From NCBI GenBank assembly GCA_902599405.1, contig CACKFO010000001.1:1-64000 (forward strand): 64,000 nt of DNA, read 5' to 3'. This document shows positions 56,418 through 64,000 of the stretch, in pieces (position 1 is the first letter of the stretch; each line of letters begins with the position of its first letter). The notes beneath the pieces are model-generated. The model was not told the DNA's origin and did not search any database. It was given only the letters and a program-made list of their open reading frames with translations. Source of the DNA: an uncultured Alphaproteobacteria bacterium (GTDB taxonomy: Bacteria; Pseudomonadota; Alphaproteobacteria; HIMB59). A program made the position numbers and the translations under genes.

Positions 56418-57785
56418 TTAAGAAGTTTGCAATATTCTAGTCAAAAGTTCAATATCTTCTGCTAGGTTAGGATCATTTACCATAATTTCTTCGATAGTTT
56501 TAATAGCATGAATAACAGTGGTATGATCTCTGCCACCAAATTTTCTACCAATTTCAGGTAAAGATCTTGTGGTAATTGACTTAGCTAAATACATTGCAAC
56601 TTGTCTTGGACGCGCCACAGACCTTGATCTTCTCGGTGAATGCATATCTGAAAGTTTGATATTGTAATGCTCAACAACTTTCTTTTGAATCTCATCAATA
56701 GTAATTTTTCTTGAATTAGTCCTGAGTAAATCTTTTAAAACATCTTTTACGAGGTCAACAGATATTTCTGAGTCCTGAATTGAAGCATGAACTGCTAATC
56801 TATTCAAGGCGCCTTCCATTTCTCTGACATTATTTGTGATCTTATTTGCTAAAAATTCCATTACTTCTTGTTTTAGTTTAAGGGATTTTTGTTCAGCTTT
56901 AGCCTGCAGAATACCTAATCGTAATTCATAAGTTAAGGGATGTATATCCGCTACTAATCCCCAGCCTAATCTGGACTTTAATCTGTCCTCTAATCCATCA
57001 AGGTCAGCAGGGGATTTATCAGCTGAGATGATAATTTGTCTTTTTTTGTCGATTAAAGTATTAAAAGTATGAAAGAACTCTTCCTGTGTGTTATCTTTAC
57101 CAATAATAAATTGCACATCATCGATCATTAGAACATCTACTGATCTAAATTGTTCTTTAAAACTCATAATATTTTTAAATCTCAAAGCTTTAATAAACTG
57201 ATACATAAATTTTTCAGCTGTTAAATAAACAACATTTTTTTTGGGATTTCTTTTTTTAATATTCCATGCAACAGCATGCATTAAGTGTGTTTTTCCTAAT
57301 CCAACACCACCATACAAAAATAATGGATTAAAGCTTACGACTTCTGATTGTGCTACACGTTGGGCTGCTGCGTACGCCAACTCATTGGGTTTACCAACGA
57401 TAAAATTATCAAAAGTAAATTTTGGATCTAATGGTGCAGAAATATCGTCATAATATGTGTCTTCATCATCATCTTTATCTTCATAAATGACTTCTGTGCC
57501 AGGAATAATTCGATTATTATTTTCTTTGACGAGTATAGCCAATTTATCGATGCTATGACCTTGATCCATATAAGCTTTTTTGATAACAGAAGCATAGTTT
57601 TTGATTATCCAATCACGAAGAAATCTCGTTGGAACTGAAAGGGTGAGAGAGGTATCAATATGTGACTCGAAATAGATTGGCTTAATCCAATTTTGGAAGG
57701 TATCTTTATCAAGTGATTTTTTTAGTTCAGATGTGATCTTCGGCCAGGACACATCTATGCCACCTTGATGCTTTTCGTCTTCCAC
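56418..57785 (-). CDS. dnaA: chromosomal replication initiator protein DnaA
   Basis: AAA+ initiator: domain I (WPKITSELKKSLDKDTFQNWI), linker, Walker A GGVGLGKTHLMHA, Walker B VDVLMIDDVQF, and domain IV with the DnaA-box contact GRDHTTVIHAIKTI. The track begins at a GTG at 57815, but a GTG at 57785 has GGAAGGA nine bases upstream, whereas the first has no ribosome site; I use 57785. No DnaA boxes (TTATCCACA-like) are visible in the flanking 76 nt, so the origin is probably elsewhere. Confidence 0.94.
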   Translation of the reverse strand: MEDEKHQGGIDVSWPKITSELKKSLDKDTFQNWIKPIYFESHIDTSLTLSVPTRFLRDWIIKNYASVIKKAYMDQGHSIDKLAILVKENNNRIIPGTEVIYEDKDDDEDTYYDDISAPLDPKFTFDNFIVGKPNELAYAAAQRVAQSEVVSFNPLFLYGGVGLGKTHLMHAVAWNIKKRNPKKNVVYLTAEKFMYQFIKALRFKNIMSFKEQFRSVDVLMIDDVQFIIGKDNTQEEFFHTFNTLIDKKRQIIISADKSPADLDGLEDRLKSRLGWGLVADIHPLTYELRLGILQAKAEQKSLKLKQEVMEFLANKITNNVREMEGALNRLAVHASIQDSEISVDLVKDVLKDLLRTNSRKITIDEIQKKVVEHYNIKLSDMHSPRRSRSVARPRQVAMYLAKSITTRSLPEIGRKFGGRDHTTVIHAIKTIEEIMVNDPNLAEDIELLTRILQTS

Positions 57786-57891
57786 TAACTTAATTCCTTC
57801 CTCTAAAAGATGCACTATTTAAGCATGAAAAGTTAAAAAAGAAGAATAAAAAAAAATGTTTTTTTTAAAAAAAATTGCTTGAAAAAAAAAA

Positions 57892-58158
57892 TTATTTTGA
57901 AATTGCAGTTATATCTTTTTGTAGTTTTGAGATAGTTCTAGATGCCTTATTAAGGTGCATAATTTTCTTTTTAGTAGATTTATGCAATACAGACATAACT
58001 ACTTTTAGTTTCACCATTGATTCCTCTACCTTTTTATCTTTTATGAGTTTATCAATTGCCTTTAGTTGGGTTGAAACATTTGATTTTACAGCTTTGTTAA
58101 CTGTTTTTTTTCTATCAGACTGTCGAAGTCTTTTTTTTGCTGATTTATGTTGTGGCAT
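57892..58158 (-). CDS. rpsT: 30S ribosomal protein bS20
   Basis: An 88-residue basic protein, MPQHKSAKKRLRQSDRKK at the start and lysine-rich throughout, the pattern of bS20. The usual position next to dnaA on one side and fpg on the other is seen in many alphaproteobacteria. AAAA-rich sequence follows the stop, without a clear terminator hairpin. Confidence 0.94.
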   Translation of the reverse strand: MPQHKSAKKRLRQSDRKKTVNKAVKSNVSTQLKAIDKLIKDKKVEESMVKLKVVMSVLHKSTKKKIMHLNKASRTISKLQKDITAISK

Positions 58159-58217
58159 ATAAAAATATTATTAACAGGTTGTTCGTCTAAAAGCGTTAGT
58201 AACTTATACACATTTTT

Positions 58218-59036
58218 TTATTTTTGTAAAGCAGGTGAAAAAAAAGTTGAACGCCCATTTTGGATGATTTTTTTTACCTTATAGGTCTTTTTTTTGTATA
58301 TAACATGTTTCTTTTGATAAACCTTAAATAAGCTTTGAAAACTTCCGAGGGTTCCATCTGGGGATTTATAATCATTTATTGAAGAGCCACCATTTTTTAA
58401 AGATAATTTCAATACAAATTTACAAGAGCTTAATAACTTAGATATTTCAGCTTTTTTAAGTGTGTGTGTAAGTCTTTGAGGATTTAACCTTGAGTGAAAA
58501 AGAGCCTCATTAGCGTATATGTTTCCAATACCCACTATTAAACTTTGATCTAGGAGAGCTTGTTTCAAAGAAATTTTTTTCTTTATAAGTATATTGTATA
58601 TCTTATTTAAATTAACCTTATTAATTAGTAAATCAGTGCCGTAGTTATTAAAAAAAAATTTAACTTCTTTTGAATCTTTAAGTCTAAAAAACATGCCAAA
58701 CCTACGAGGATCATTAAAAATAATTTTAAATTCGTTAAATTGCAGAACAACATGATCATGTTTTTCTTTTTTATAATTCTCGTTTGAATAAAACTTTAAT
58801 CGACCGCTCATTCCCAAATGAATAATTATGTAATTATCATTTTCTAATCCTATGATTATATATTTTGCAAAACGTTCAACAGATATAATTTTTTTCTGTG
58901 ATATTTGCTCAAGATCTTGAAAGTTTAAATTTTTCCTTAGTTTTTTTTGTGACCTATTGATAGAAATAATTTTTTTTCCTTTAACTTTTGACTTTAAATA
59001 TCTTATTGTGGTTTCTACTTCAGGTAATTCAGGCAT
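58218..59036 (-). CDS. mutM: formamidopyrimidine-DNA glycosylase
   Basis: A 272-residue Fpg/MutM enzyme that removes 8-oxoguanine. The start MPELPEVETT fixes the start codon because Pro2 becomes the catalytic residue. Lys in HLGMSGRLKF and the H2TH region (LIVGIGNIYANEALF) are clear. The C-terminal zinc finger is unusual: I see VYQKKHVIYKKKTYKVKKIIQNGRSTFFSP, in which the usual four cysteines are missing. Its ATG overlaps the ubiE ATG on the opposite strand (shared CATG). Confidence 0.93.
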   Translation of the reverse strand: MPELPEVETTIRYLKSKVKGKKIISINRSQKKLRKNLNFQDLEQISQKKIISVERFAKYIIIGLENDNYIIIHLGMSGRLKFYSNENYKKEKHDHVVLQFNEFKIIFNDPRRFGMFFRLKDSKEVKFFFNNYGTDLLINKVNLNKIYNILIKKKISLKQALLDQSLIVGIGNIYANEALFHSRLNPQRLTHTLKKAEISKLLSSCKFVLKLSLKNGGSSINDYKSPDGTLGSFQSLFKVYQKKHVIYKKKTYKVKKIIQNGRSTFFSPALQK

Positions 59037-59736
59037 GATAACTAAAAATAATTCAAATCATTATAATATTACAGATATTTTTGAAAATGTATCTCATGCA
59101 AAATATGACTTAATGAACGATATTATGAGTTTTGGCATACATAGACTTTGGAAAAAATATTTTGTTGATCTTGTATTATCAAAACATACTGACAATGAGA
59201 AAATTTTAGACATTGCAAGTGGCAGTGGGGATATTTTTAATTTGCTTCCTATTTCAAAAAATCTTTATGCTTTAGACCCCGTTTCTGAAATGCATAATAT
59301 ATCTAGAAAAAAAAATAGTTCTAAAATAATTAATTACGAAGTTGGTTATGCAGAAAATTTGCCGTATAAGAAAAATTTTTTTCAAATTATAACATGTACT
59401 TACGGTGTAAGAAATTTTAAAAAACGAAAAAATGGTTTTTCTGAGATTTATAGATGTCTTAAAAAAAATGGTTATTTTTTTATTATGGAATTTGGTATTC
59501 CAAAAAGAGATTTATTAAAAAATCCATACAAAAAATTTTTAAAATATGTTTTACCTTTTACCGGTAGCATTATCTCCAATGATAGACATAGTTATAAATA
59601 CTTAGCTGACAGTATTATTTCCTTTCCTAATCAAAATAACCTTCTTAAAGAACTGATAAATACAGGTTTTTCTCATATTAAAACTATTGATTTCATTTCT
59701 GGAGCTAACAGCATATATATAGTGCAGAAAAAATGA
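59035..59736 (+). CDS. ubiE: ubiquinone/menaquinone biosynthesis C-methyltransferase UbiE
   Basis: About 233 residues from the ATG at 59035; the track start at 58957 lies inside fpg. VSHAKYDLMNDIMSFGIHRLWK is the family signature, LDIASGSGDIFNLL is SAM motif I and TYGVRNFKKR the later motif. It C-methylates the quinone ring. The stop overlaps coaC (ATGA). ubiB, which often follows ubiE in alphaproteobacteria, is not here. Confidence 0.93.
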   Translation: MITKNNSNHYNITDIFENVSHAKYDLMNDIMSFGIHRLWKKYFVDLVLSKHTDNEKILDIASGSGDIFNLLPISKNLYALDPVSEMHNISRKKNSSKIINYEVGYAENLPYKKNFFQIITCTYGVRNFKKRKNGFSEIYRCLKKNGYFFIMEFGIPKRDLLKNPYKKFLKYVLPFTGSIISNDRHSYKYLADSIISFPNQNNLLKELINTGFSHIKTIDFISGANSIYIVQKK

Positions 59737-60251
59737 AAATTTTAATAATAATAACAGGGAGTGTTGGCTGTTATAAATCTTTAGATCTAATTCGTGAGTG
59801 CCAAAAAAAAGCTATTGAATATGAAGTTATTGCAACAAAGAACACTTATGAGTTTATTTCTAAACTACTACTTGAAACAATTTCCAATAAGCCAGTGTAT
59901 TCAGAGCTCTTTGATTTGGATATGGAAAAAAAAATTGGTCACATAAAATTAGCACGAGATAATACTCATATTATTGTTTACCCTGCGACAGCAAATATAA
60001 TTTCAAAATTTGCAAAAGGTTTTTGTGATGACCTAGCTCTAACATGTATGATAGCTGCAAACAAACCTATATATTTTGCACCTGCAATGAATAAAGAAAT
60101 GTGGGCTAATCAAATTATTCAAGACAATGTGGACTATTTAAGAAAAATTGGTCATCATTTTATTGGCCCAGATGATGGATCTTTAGCTTGTGGTGAATAT
60201 GGTAGTGGTCGATTAGTTGATCCTAGTGAAATCATTAGTCAACTTAAGTAA
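59733..60251 (+). CDS. coaC: phosphopantothenoylcysteine decarboxylase (CoaC half)
   Basis: A 172-residue flavoprotein: ITGSVGCYKSLDLIREC, catalytic His in IGHIKLAR, YPATANIISKFAKG, the PAMNKEMW substrate loop and CGEYGSGRL. This is exactly the N-terminal half of CoaBC. In most bacteria it is fused to CoaB; here a TAA ends it and CoaB begins in the next codon (TTG). It makes 4'-phosphopantetheine for coenzyme A. Confidence 0.92.
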   Translation: MKILIIITGSVGCYKSLDLIRECQKKAIEYEVIATKNTYEFISKLLLETISNKPVYSELFDLDMEKKIGHIKLARDNTHIIVYPATANIISKFAKGFCDDLALTCMIAANKPIYFAPAMNKEMWANQIIQDNVDYLRKIGHHFIGPDDGSLACGEYGSGRLVDPSEIISQLK

Positions 60252-60890
60252 TTGAAACACGCATTAATAACTATTGGGTGCACTCGAGAGTATATAGATC
60301 CAGTAAGATATATATCAAATGAGTCATCAGGTCGGCAAGGCATAGCTTTAATAAAAAGCCTATTAAAATTTAATTATAAAGTTATTTGTTTACACGGATA
60401 TCTTCAAACAAAACAAATAGTCTCAAAAAATGTTAAGTTTATCTTCACTCCTACAGCAGATGAAATGTTAAGAGAAGCAAAAAAATATAAGTCTATCGAC
60501 TTAGGAATTTTTAATGCTGCGGTAAGTGATTATAAAGCTAAAAAATATAATAAACTGAAAATTAAGAAAAAAAATGGACTGTCTTTAAAATTAACCAATA
60601 ACCCTGATATTTTAAGATCAATGTCATTTGGTAAATATAAACCTAAAGTTACAGTCGGATTTGCTTATGAAACAAATGATGTATTTAAAAATGCAAAAAA
60701 AAAATTGCTTTCCAAAAATTGTGATTATCTAGTTTTGAACTTTCCAACAGCAGAAGATAAAATTTTTAATTCAAAATACAATAATGGTATTTTAATTGGA
60801 AGATCAGGTGACTTTTTAAATTTAGGAAATGTAACTAAAACAATTTTTGCAAATAAAATTGTTAAATACATTAGCAATAGAAAGAATTAG
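60252..60890 (+). CDS. coaB: phosphopantothenate--cysteine ligase (CoaB half)
   Basis: A 212-residue protein starting at TTG: TIGCTREYIDPVRYISNESSGRQG is the diagnostic N-terminus of CoaB, followed by NAAVSDYKAKKY and LTNNPDIL. It condenses phosphopantothenate with cysteine using CTP. It begins directly after the CoaC stop, the same reading frame, so one TAA is all that separates the two. It may form the CoaB/CoaC complex as separate chains. Confidence 0.92.
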   Translation: MKHALITIGCTREYIDPVRYISNESSGRQGIALIKSLLKFNYKVICLHGYLQTKQIVSKNVKFIFTPTADEMLREAKKYKSIDLGIFNAAVSDYKAKKYNKLKIKKKNGLSLKLTNNPDILRSMSFGKYKPKVTVGFAYETNDVFKNAKKKLLSKNCDYLVLNFPTAEDKIFNSKYNNGILIGRSGDFLNLGNVTKTIFANKIVKYISNRKN

Positions 60891-60891
60891 G

Positions 60892-61335
60892 ATGGTTTAT
60901 ATAAAAGTAAAAAAGATAAATGATAACGTTACTCTTCCAACTTATGAGACATCATCTAGTGCCGGAATGGATATTAGAGCATACTTACCTAATGGAAAAG
61001 TTAGCATACTACCAAAAGAAACAAAACTAATTGGAACTGGATTATTTTTTGAAATTCCAAATGGATTAGAAGTTCAAATTAGACCTCGAAGTGGACTGGC
61101 TGTGAAAAACTTTATTACTGTTCTTAACAGCCCAGGAACTATAGATGCTGACTATCGAGGTGAAATAAAAGTGATTTTAATAAATCATGGATCAAAAATG
61201 TTTGAAATTGAAGATAAAATGAGGATTGCACAAATGGTTGTGTCAAAATATGAAAAGGTTAATTTTGAACTAGTAAGTCATTTAAGTGAAAGCGAGAGGG
61301 GTAGTGGTGGTTTTGGATCAACAGGAACAAAGTGA
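60892..61335 (+). CDS. dut: dUTP diphosphatase
   Basis: About 147 residues from the ATG at 60892, one nucleotide after the CoaB stop. Trimeric dUTPase motifs: SSAGMDIRA (1), PRSGLAVK (2), GTIDADYRGEIKV (3), EDKMRIAQMV (4) and the C-terminal arm [10 protein letters not shown] (5). It removes dUTP and supplies dUMP for thymidylate. Confidence 0.95.
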   Translation: MVYIKVKKINDNVTLPTYETSSSAGMDIRAYLPNGKVSILPKETKLIGTGLFFEIPNGLEVQIRPRSGLAVKNFITVLNSPGTIDADYRGEIKVILINHGSKMFEIEDKMRIAQMVVSKYEKVNFELVSHLSESERGSGGFGSTGTK

Positions 61336-62056
61336 AAAACTGATTGAAGAGTTTGGAAGACAAATTTTAGTTCCTGGGATAAATGAAGAGGGGCAACTAA
61401 ATATCTCTAAGAAAAAAATTTGTATAATTGGCTTAGGTGCTCTGGGAACTGTTGCATCACAATATCTTGTTCGAGCTGGGATTGGTGAGATACACCTTAT
61501 TGATTATGATATTATCGAGAAGTCAAATTTACATCGTCAAATTAATTATGATAAAGATGATGTTGGTAAATCTAAATCAAACACTTCAAAACATAAACTA
61601 AATAATATAAATGACTCAACAATAATAAAAGAGCATTCTTTAAATTTTGAGTCTTTCATAAAAAAAAATCCAAATAATAATTTTGATTTAATATTTGATT
61701 GCACGGATAATCATCAGAATAAAATTTTTTCTTCAAAATATTCTAGAGCAAATAAAATCTCATTTGTATCCATATCAATTAACTCTTCAGAGGGCATATA
61801 CTTTGCACAAAACAATGAAGAAAATAATCCATTATGTTTTGAGTGCCTATTTCCTAAAGTTGATCAGAATCACCGTTGTCTTAACAGCGCAATGATAGGT
61901 CCAGTTGCAGGATTTGTTACTAGTTTTGCTTGTATGAAAATTATATTTGCCCTTGCAAAAATTAAAACTCAACTGAAAAGTGAAATCAATTTGATAGACC
62001 TTTTGACTTCGGACATAAACAAACTACAATTAACAAATAAAGATTGTCCTCATTAA
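61307..62056 (+). CDS. MoeB/ThiF-family adenylyltransferase
   Basis: About 249 residues. [20 protein letters not shown] is the nucleotide loop, SNLHRQINY the catalytic Arg region and FDCTDNHQN the adenylation Asp. One zinc pair is seen (CFECLF), but the second CxxC near the C-terminus is replaced by a terminal DCPH. It activates the C-terminal glycine of a small sulfur carrier (MoaD or ThiS). I start at GTG 61307, with GAGAGGGG upstream; the track start is 61286. Overlaps dut by 29 nt. Confidence 0.82.
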   Translation: MVLDQQEQSEKLIEEFGRQILVPGINEEGQLNISKKKICIIGLGALGTVASQYLVRAGIGEIHLIDYDIIEKSNLHRQINYDKDDVGKSKSNTSKHKLNNINDSTIIKEHSLNFESFIKKNPNNNFDLIFDCTDNHQNKIFSSKYSRANKISFVSISINSSEGIYFAQNNEENNPLCFECLFPKVDQNHRCLNSAMIGPVAGFVTSFACMKIIFALAKIKTQLKSEINLIDLLTSDINKLQLTNKDCPH

Positions 62057-62057
62057 T

Positions 62058-62573
62058 ATGAATACATTTACACCTCAATCTAGTTATAGTTACGAAGAAA
62101 TAATTGAATGTGGTAAAGGAAATTTATTTGGAAAAGGAAATGCTCAACTACCAGCACCTCCTATGCTTATGTTTGATCGCATTACTAATGTCAATAAAGA
62201 TGGTGGAGTACATGGGAAAGGAGAAATAACTGCTGAACTGGATATAAATGAGGATTTATGGTTCTTTAAATGTCATTTCTTGGGTGATCCAATTATGCCC
62301 GGATGTTTGGGTCTTGACGCTTTATGGCAAATGTTGGGTTTTTATCTAGGTTGGCTTGGGTATCCTGGGAAAGGTCGTGCTTTGGGTGTTGGGGAAATAA
62401 AATTTGTTGAAGAAATTAAACCGGACAAAGAATTAATAAAATATAAAGTTAGTTTAAAAAAATCTTTAAATAAAAAAGGGTTATCAATTGGGTATGGAGA
62501 TGGGCAGATAATTCACAAAGAAAAAACAATTTACCATGCCAATGATTTAAGAGTGGGTTTATTCAATGAGTGA
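62058..62573 (+). CDS. fabA: 3-hydroxydecanoyl-ACP dehydratase/isomerase FabA
   Basis: A 171-residue hot-dog-fold enzyme: catalytic His in [13 protein letters not shown] and Asp in [15 protein letters not shown]. It introduces the cis double bond for unsaturated fatty acids and always works with FabB, which follows with an 8-nt overlap. Full family length. Confidence 0.95.
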   Translation: MNTFTPQSSYSYEEIIECGKGNLFGKGNAQLPAPPMLMFDRITNVNKDGGVHGKGEITAELDINEDLWFFKCHFLGDPIMPGCLGLDALWQMLGFYLGWLGYPGKGRALGVGEIKFVEEIKPDKELIKYKVSLKKSLNKKGLSIGYGDGQIIHKEKTIYHANDLRVGLFNE

Positions 62574-63783
62574 TAAAAGAGTTGTCGTTACTGGATACGG
62601 TATTGTTTCTTGTATAGGAGATAATAAAAAAGAAGTTTTACAGAGCTTAAGAGATGTGAAATCTGGGATTAGTCATTGCAAGGAATATGAAGAACTTGGA
62701 ATGAGAAGTCATGTACATGGAAAACCTAAAATAAATATTAAAGAAAATGTAGATCGAAAAATTTTGCGTTTTATGGGGGAAGGCGCAGCTTACAATTATA
62801 TTGCAATGAAAGAGGCAATTGAACATTCAGGTCTTGATGAGGGACTTATATCTAATGTTAATACTGGGTTAGTGATGGGATCAGGTGGACCTTCAACGTA
62901 TCAATTGCAACAAGCATTTGACATAGCAAGAGAAAAAGGCGTTAAAAAAATTGGACCTTATATGGTAACTAGAACAATGGCATCAGGAAATTCTGCTACT
63001 TTAGCAACTCCTTTTAAAATTAAAGGTGTAAATTACTCCATTAGTTCAGCTTGTTCGACAAGTTTGCACTGCATTGGCAATGCTTATGATCTCATAAGAC
63101 ATGGGCAACAAGAAATTGTATTTGCAGGTGGTGGTGAGGAAACCCATTGGACAATGTCTATTTTATTTGATGCCATGGGTGCCTTATCAAGCAAATATAA
63201 TGAAACACCAGAGGTTGCCTCTCGAGCTTACGACTCTTCTAGAGATGGGTTTGTCATTGGGGGGGGTGCAGGTGTTTTAGTAGTTGAGAGCCTTGATAGC
63301 GCTAAAGCTAGAGGGGCCAATATTATTGCAGAAATTCAAGGTTTTGGTCAGACTTCAGATGGATATGACATGGTTCAACCCTCTGGAGAGGGAGCAGTAA
63401 GGTGTATGCAGATGGCAACACAGGGTAGACCTGTTGATTATATCAACGCTCATGGAACATCAACACCTGTCGGAGACATGATTGAGTTAAAAGGTATTAA
63501 AGAGGTTTTTGGAGATAACATTCCTCCAACCAGCTCTACAAAGTCACTAACGGGTCATTCATTAGGAGCAACTGGTGTACAAGAAGCCGTTTACTCTCTT
63601 TTAATGATGGAAAATGATTTTATGGTTGAGTCAGCCAATATTACAGACTTAGATGAAAAGGCTGAAGGAATGAATATTCTCTTAGAGAATCAAAATGATA
63701 TCAAAATCAATTCTATACTTTCGAATAGTTTCGGTTTTGGCGGAACGAATGCATCTATCTATCTAACTAGCTTTAATGAGTAA
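62566..63783 (+). CDS. fabB: 3-oxoacyl-ACP synthase I FabB
   Basis: A 405-residue condensing enzyme: catalytic Cys in [10 protein letters not shown], His in [12 protein letters not shown] and His in [10 protein letters not shown], ending [12 protein letters not shown]. It elongates the unsaturated intermediate from FabA. Its start overlaps fabA and its stop overlaps the fabI-like start, a tight fabA-fabB-fabI operon. Confidence 0.95.
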   Translation: MSDKRVVVTGYGIVSCIGDNKKEVLQSLRDVKSGISHCKEYEELGMRSHVHGKPKINIKENVDRKILRFMGEGAAYNYIAMKEAIEHSGLDEGLISNVNTGLVMGSGGPSTYQLQQAFDIAREKGVKKIGPYMVTRTMASGNSATLATPFKIKGVNYSISSACSTSLHCIGNAYDLIRHGQQEIVFAGGGEETHWTMSILFDAMGALSSKYNETPEVASRAYDSSRDGFVIGGGAGVLVVESLDSAKARGANIIAEIQGFGQTSDGYDMVQPSGEGAVRCMQMATQGRPVDYINAHGTSTPVGDMIELKGIKEVFGDNIPPTSSTKSLTGHSLGATGVQEAVYSLLMMENDFMVESANITDLDEKAEGMNILLENQNDIKINSILSNSFGFGGTNASIYLTSFNE

Positions 63784-64000
63784 AATTTTAGAGGGCAAAA
63801 AAGGATTGGTTGTTGGTATAGCCAATGATCATTCAATTGCATGGGGTATTGCAAAGACCCTGAGTGATGAAGGTGCAAGTATGTATTTGACCTATCAGAA
63901 TGACTCAATCAAAAAAAGAGTTGAGCCTCTATCTGAGAAAATTAATTGCTTAGGAATTATGCCTTGTGACGTATCTGAAACATCTTCACTTGAAAATGTT
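63776..64000 (+). CDS. fabI: enoyl-ACP reductase FabI, N-terminal part (truncated by window edge)
   Basis: Starts at ATG inside the last codons of fab[34 protein letters not shown] and [10 protein letters not shown] match FabI-type SDR enoyl reductases; the gene runs off the right edge. It completes the fatty acid elongation cycle. Confidence 0.9.
   Translation, partial: MSKILEGKKGLVVGIANDHSIAWGIAKTLSDEGASMYLTYQNDSIKKRVEPLSEKINCLGIMPCDVSETSSLENV

Noticed and set aside
57836-57891. A/T runs between dnaA and rpsT considered as a terminator or DNA-unwinding element
   Set aside because: No stable stem precedes the T-run and no DnaA boxes flank it; it is best described as plain AT-rich sequence.
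58957-59034. N-terminal extension of UbiE to 58957
   Set aside because: It lies inside fpg on the opposite strand and adds a non-conserved hydrophobic leader.

Overview
The window looks like a streamlined, AT-rich alphaproteobacterial chromosome, most likely from a marine oligotroph. The evidence is the gene company: a contiguous dnaA-dnaN-recF-gyrB block, a RegB/RegA redox two-component pair, the fpg/ubiE-coaC-coaB-dut-moeB-like run, fabA-fabB-fabI, and tsaE-AmgK-like-MurU-like. Intergenic gaps are very short and three sugar-type ABC transporters are present. An AEGEAN-169/HIMB59-like lineage is my guess from gene content only; no rRNA or tRNA gene is visible to test it.

Layout. 1-2.8 kb: end of a 3-hydroxyacyl-CoA dehydrogenase, small secreted proteins, and a CsoR-type repressor divergent from a DUF4396-like membrane protein with a perfect palindromic operator between them, plus a membrane-anchored cytochrome c. 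2.9-10.2 kb: an alpha-glucoside-type (AglEFG/K) ABC transporter with a GH4 and a GH1 glycosidase. 10.2-13.8 kb: SDR, IolD-like TPP enzyme, D-2-hydroxyacid dehydrogenase. 13.8-23.7 kb: a polyol/sugar ABC transporter with two non-identical ATPases, with a PQQ-type aldose dehydrogenase, SMP-30 lactonase, MDR alcohol dehydrogenase and an AcoR-like regulator that lacks the AAA+ module. 23.7-27.6 kb: ferredoxin-NADP reductase, an unknown methyltransferase-like protein, a DddP-like M24 protein (DMSP lyase candidate) and an SMR-like protein missed by the ORF track.

27.6-37.0 kb is the most interesting region. A Ugp/CUT1-type ABC transporter (ATPase and two permeases on one side, binding protein on the other) brackets phnA (phosphonoacetate hydrolase) and phnY (phosphonoacetaldehyde dehydrogenase), followed by a core-MetE-like protein and an iron-type alcohol dehydrogenase. 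Both promoter regions carry 7-4-7 tandem TT(A/T)ACA repeats resembling Pho boxes. I infer uptake of a phosphonate carried on a sugar or polyol (for example a 2-hydroxyethylphosphonate ester), oxidation to phosphonoacetate, and release of acetate and phosphate.

37.0-64 kb is mostly core genome: thioredoxin, MurU-like/AmgK-like/TsaE, MetK-AhcY-PfkB kinase (SAM recycling), nrdA-nrdB-glutaredoxin behind paired NrdR boxes, polA, regA-regB, gyrB-recF-dnaN-dnaA, rpsT, fpg facing ubiE with start codons that overlap in one CATG, a CoaBC enzyme split into two ORFs by one TAA, dut, a MoeB/ThiF-like protein, and fabA-fabB-fabI. At least seven same-strand gene junctions have zero spacing (stop codon directly followed by start codon), often with TTG starts. 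I saw no tRNA, rRNA, CRISPR array, insertion sequence or prophage.
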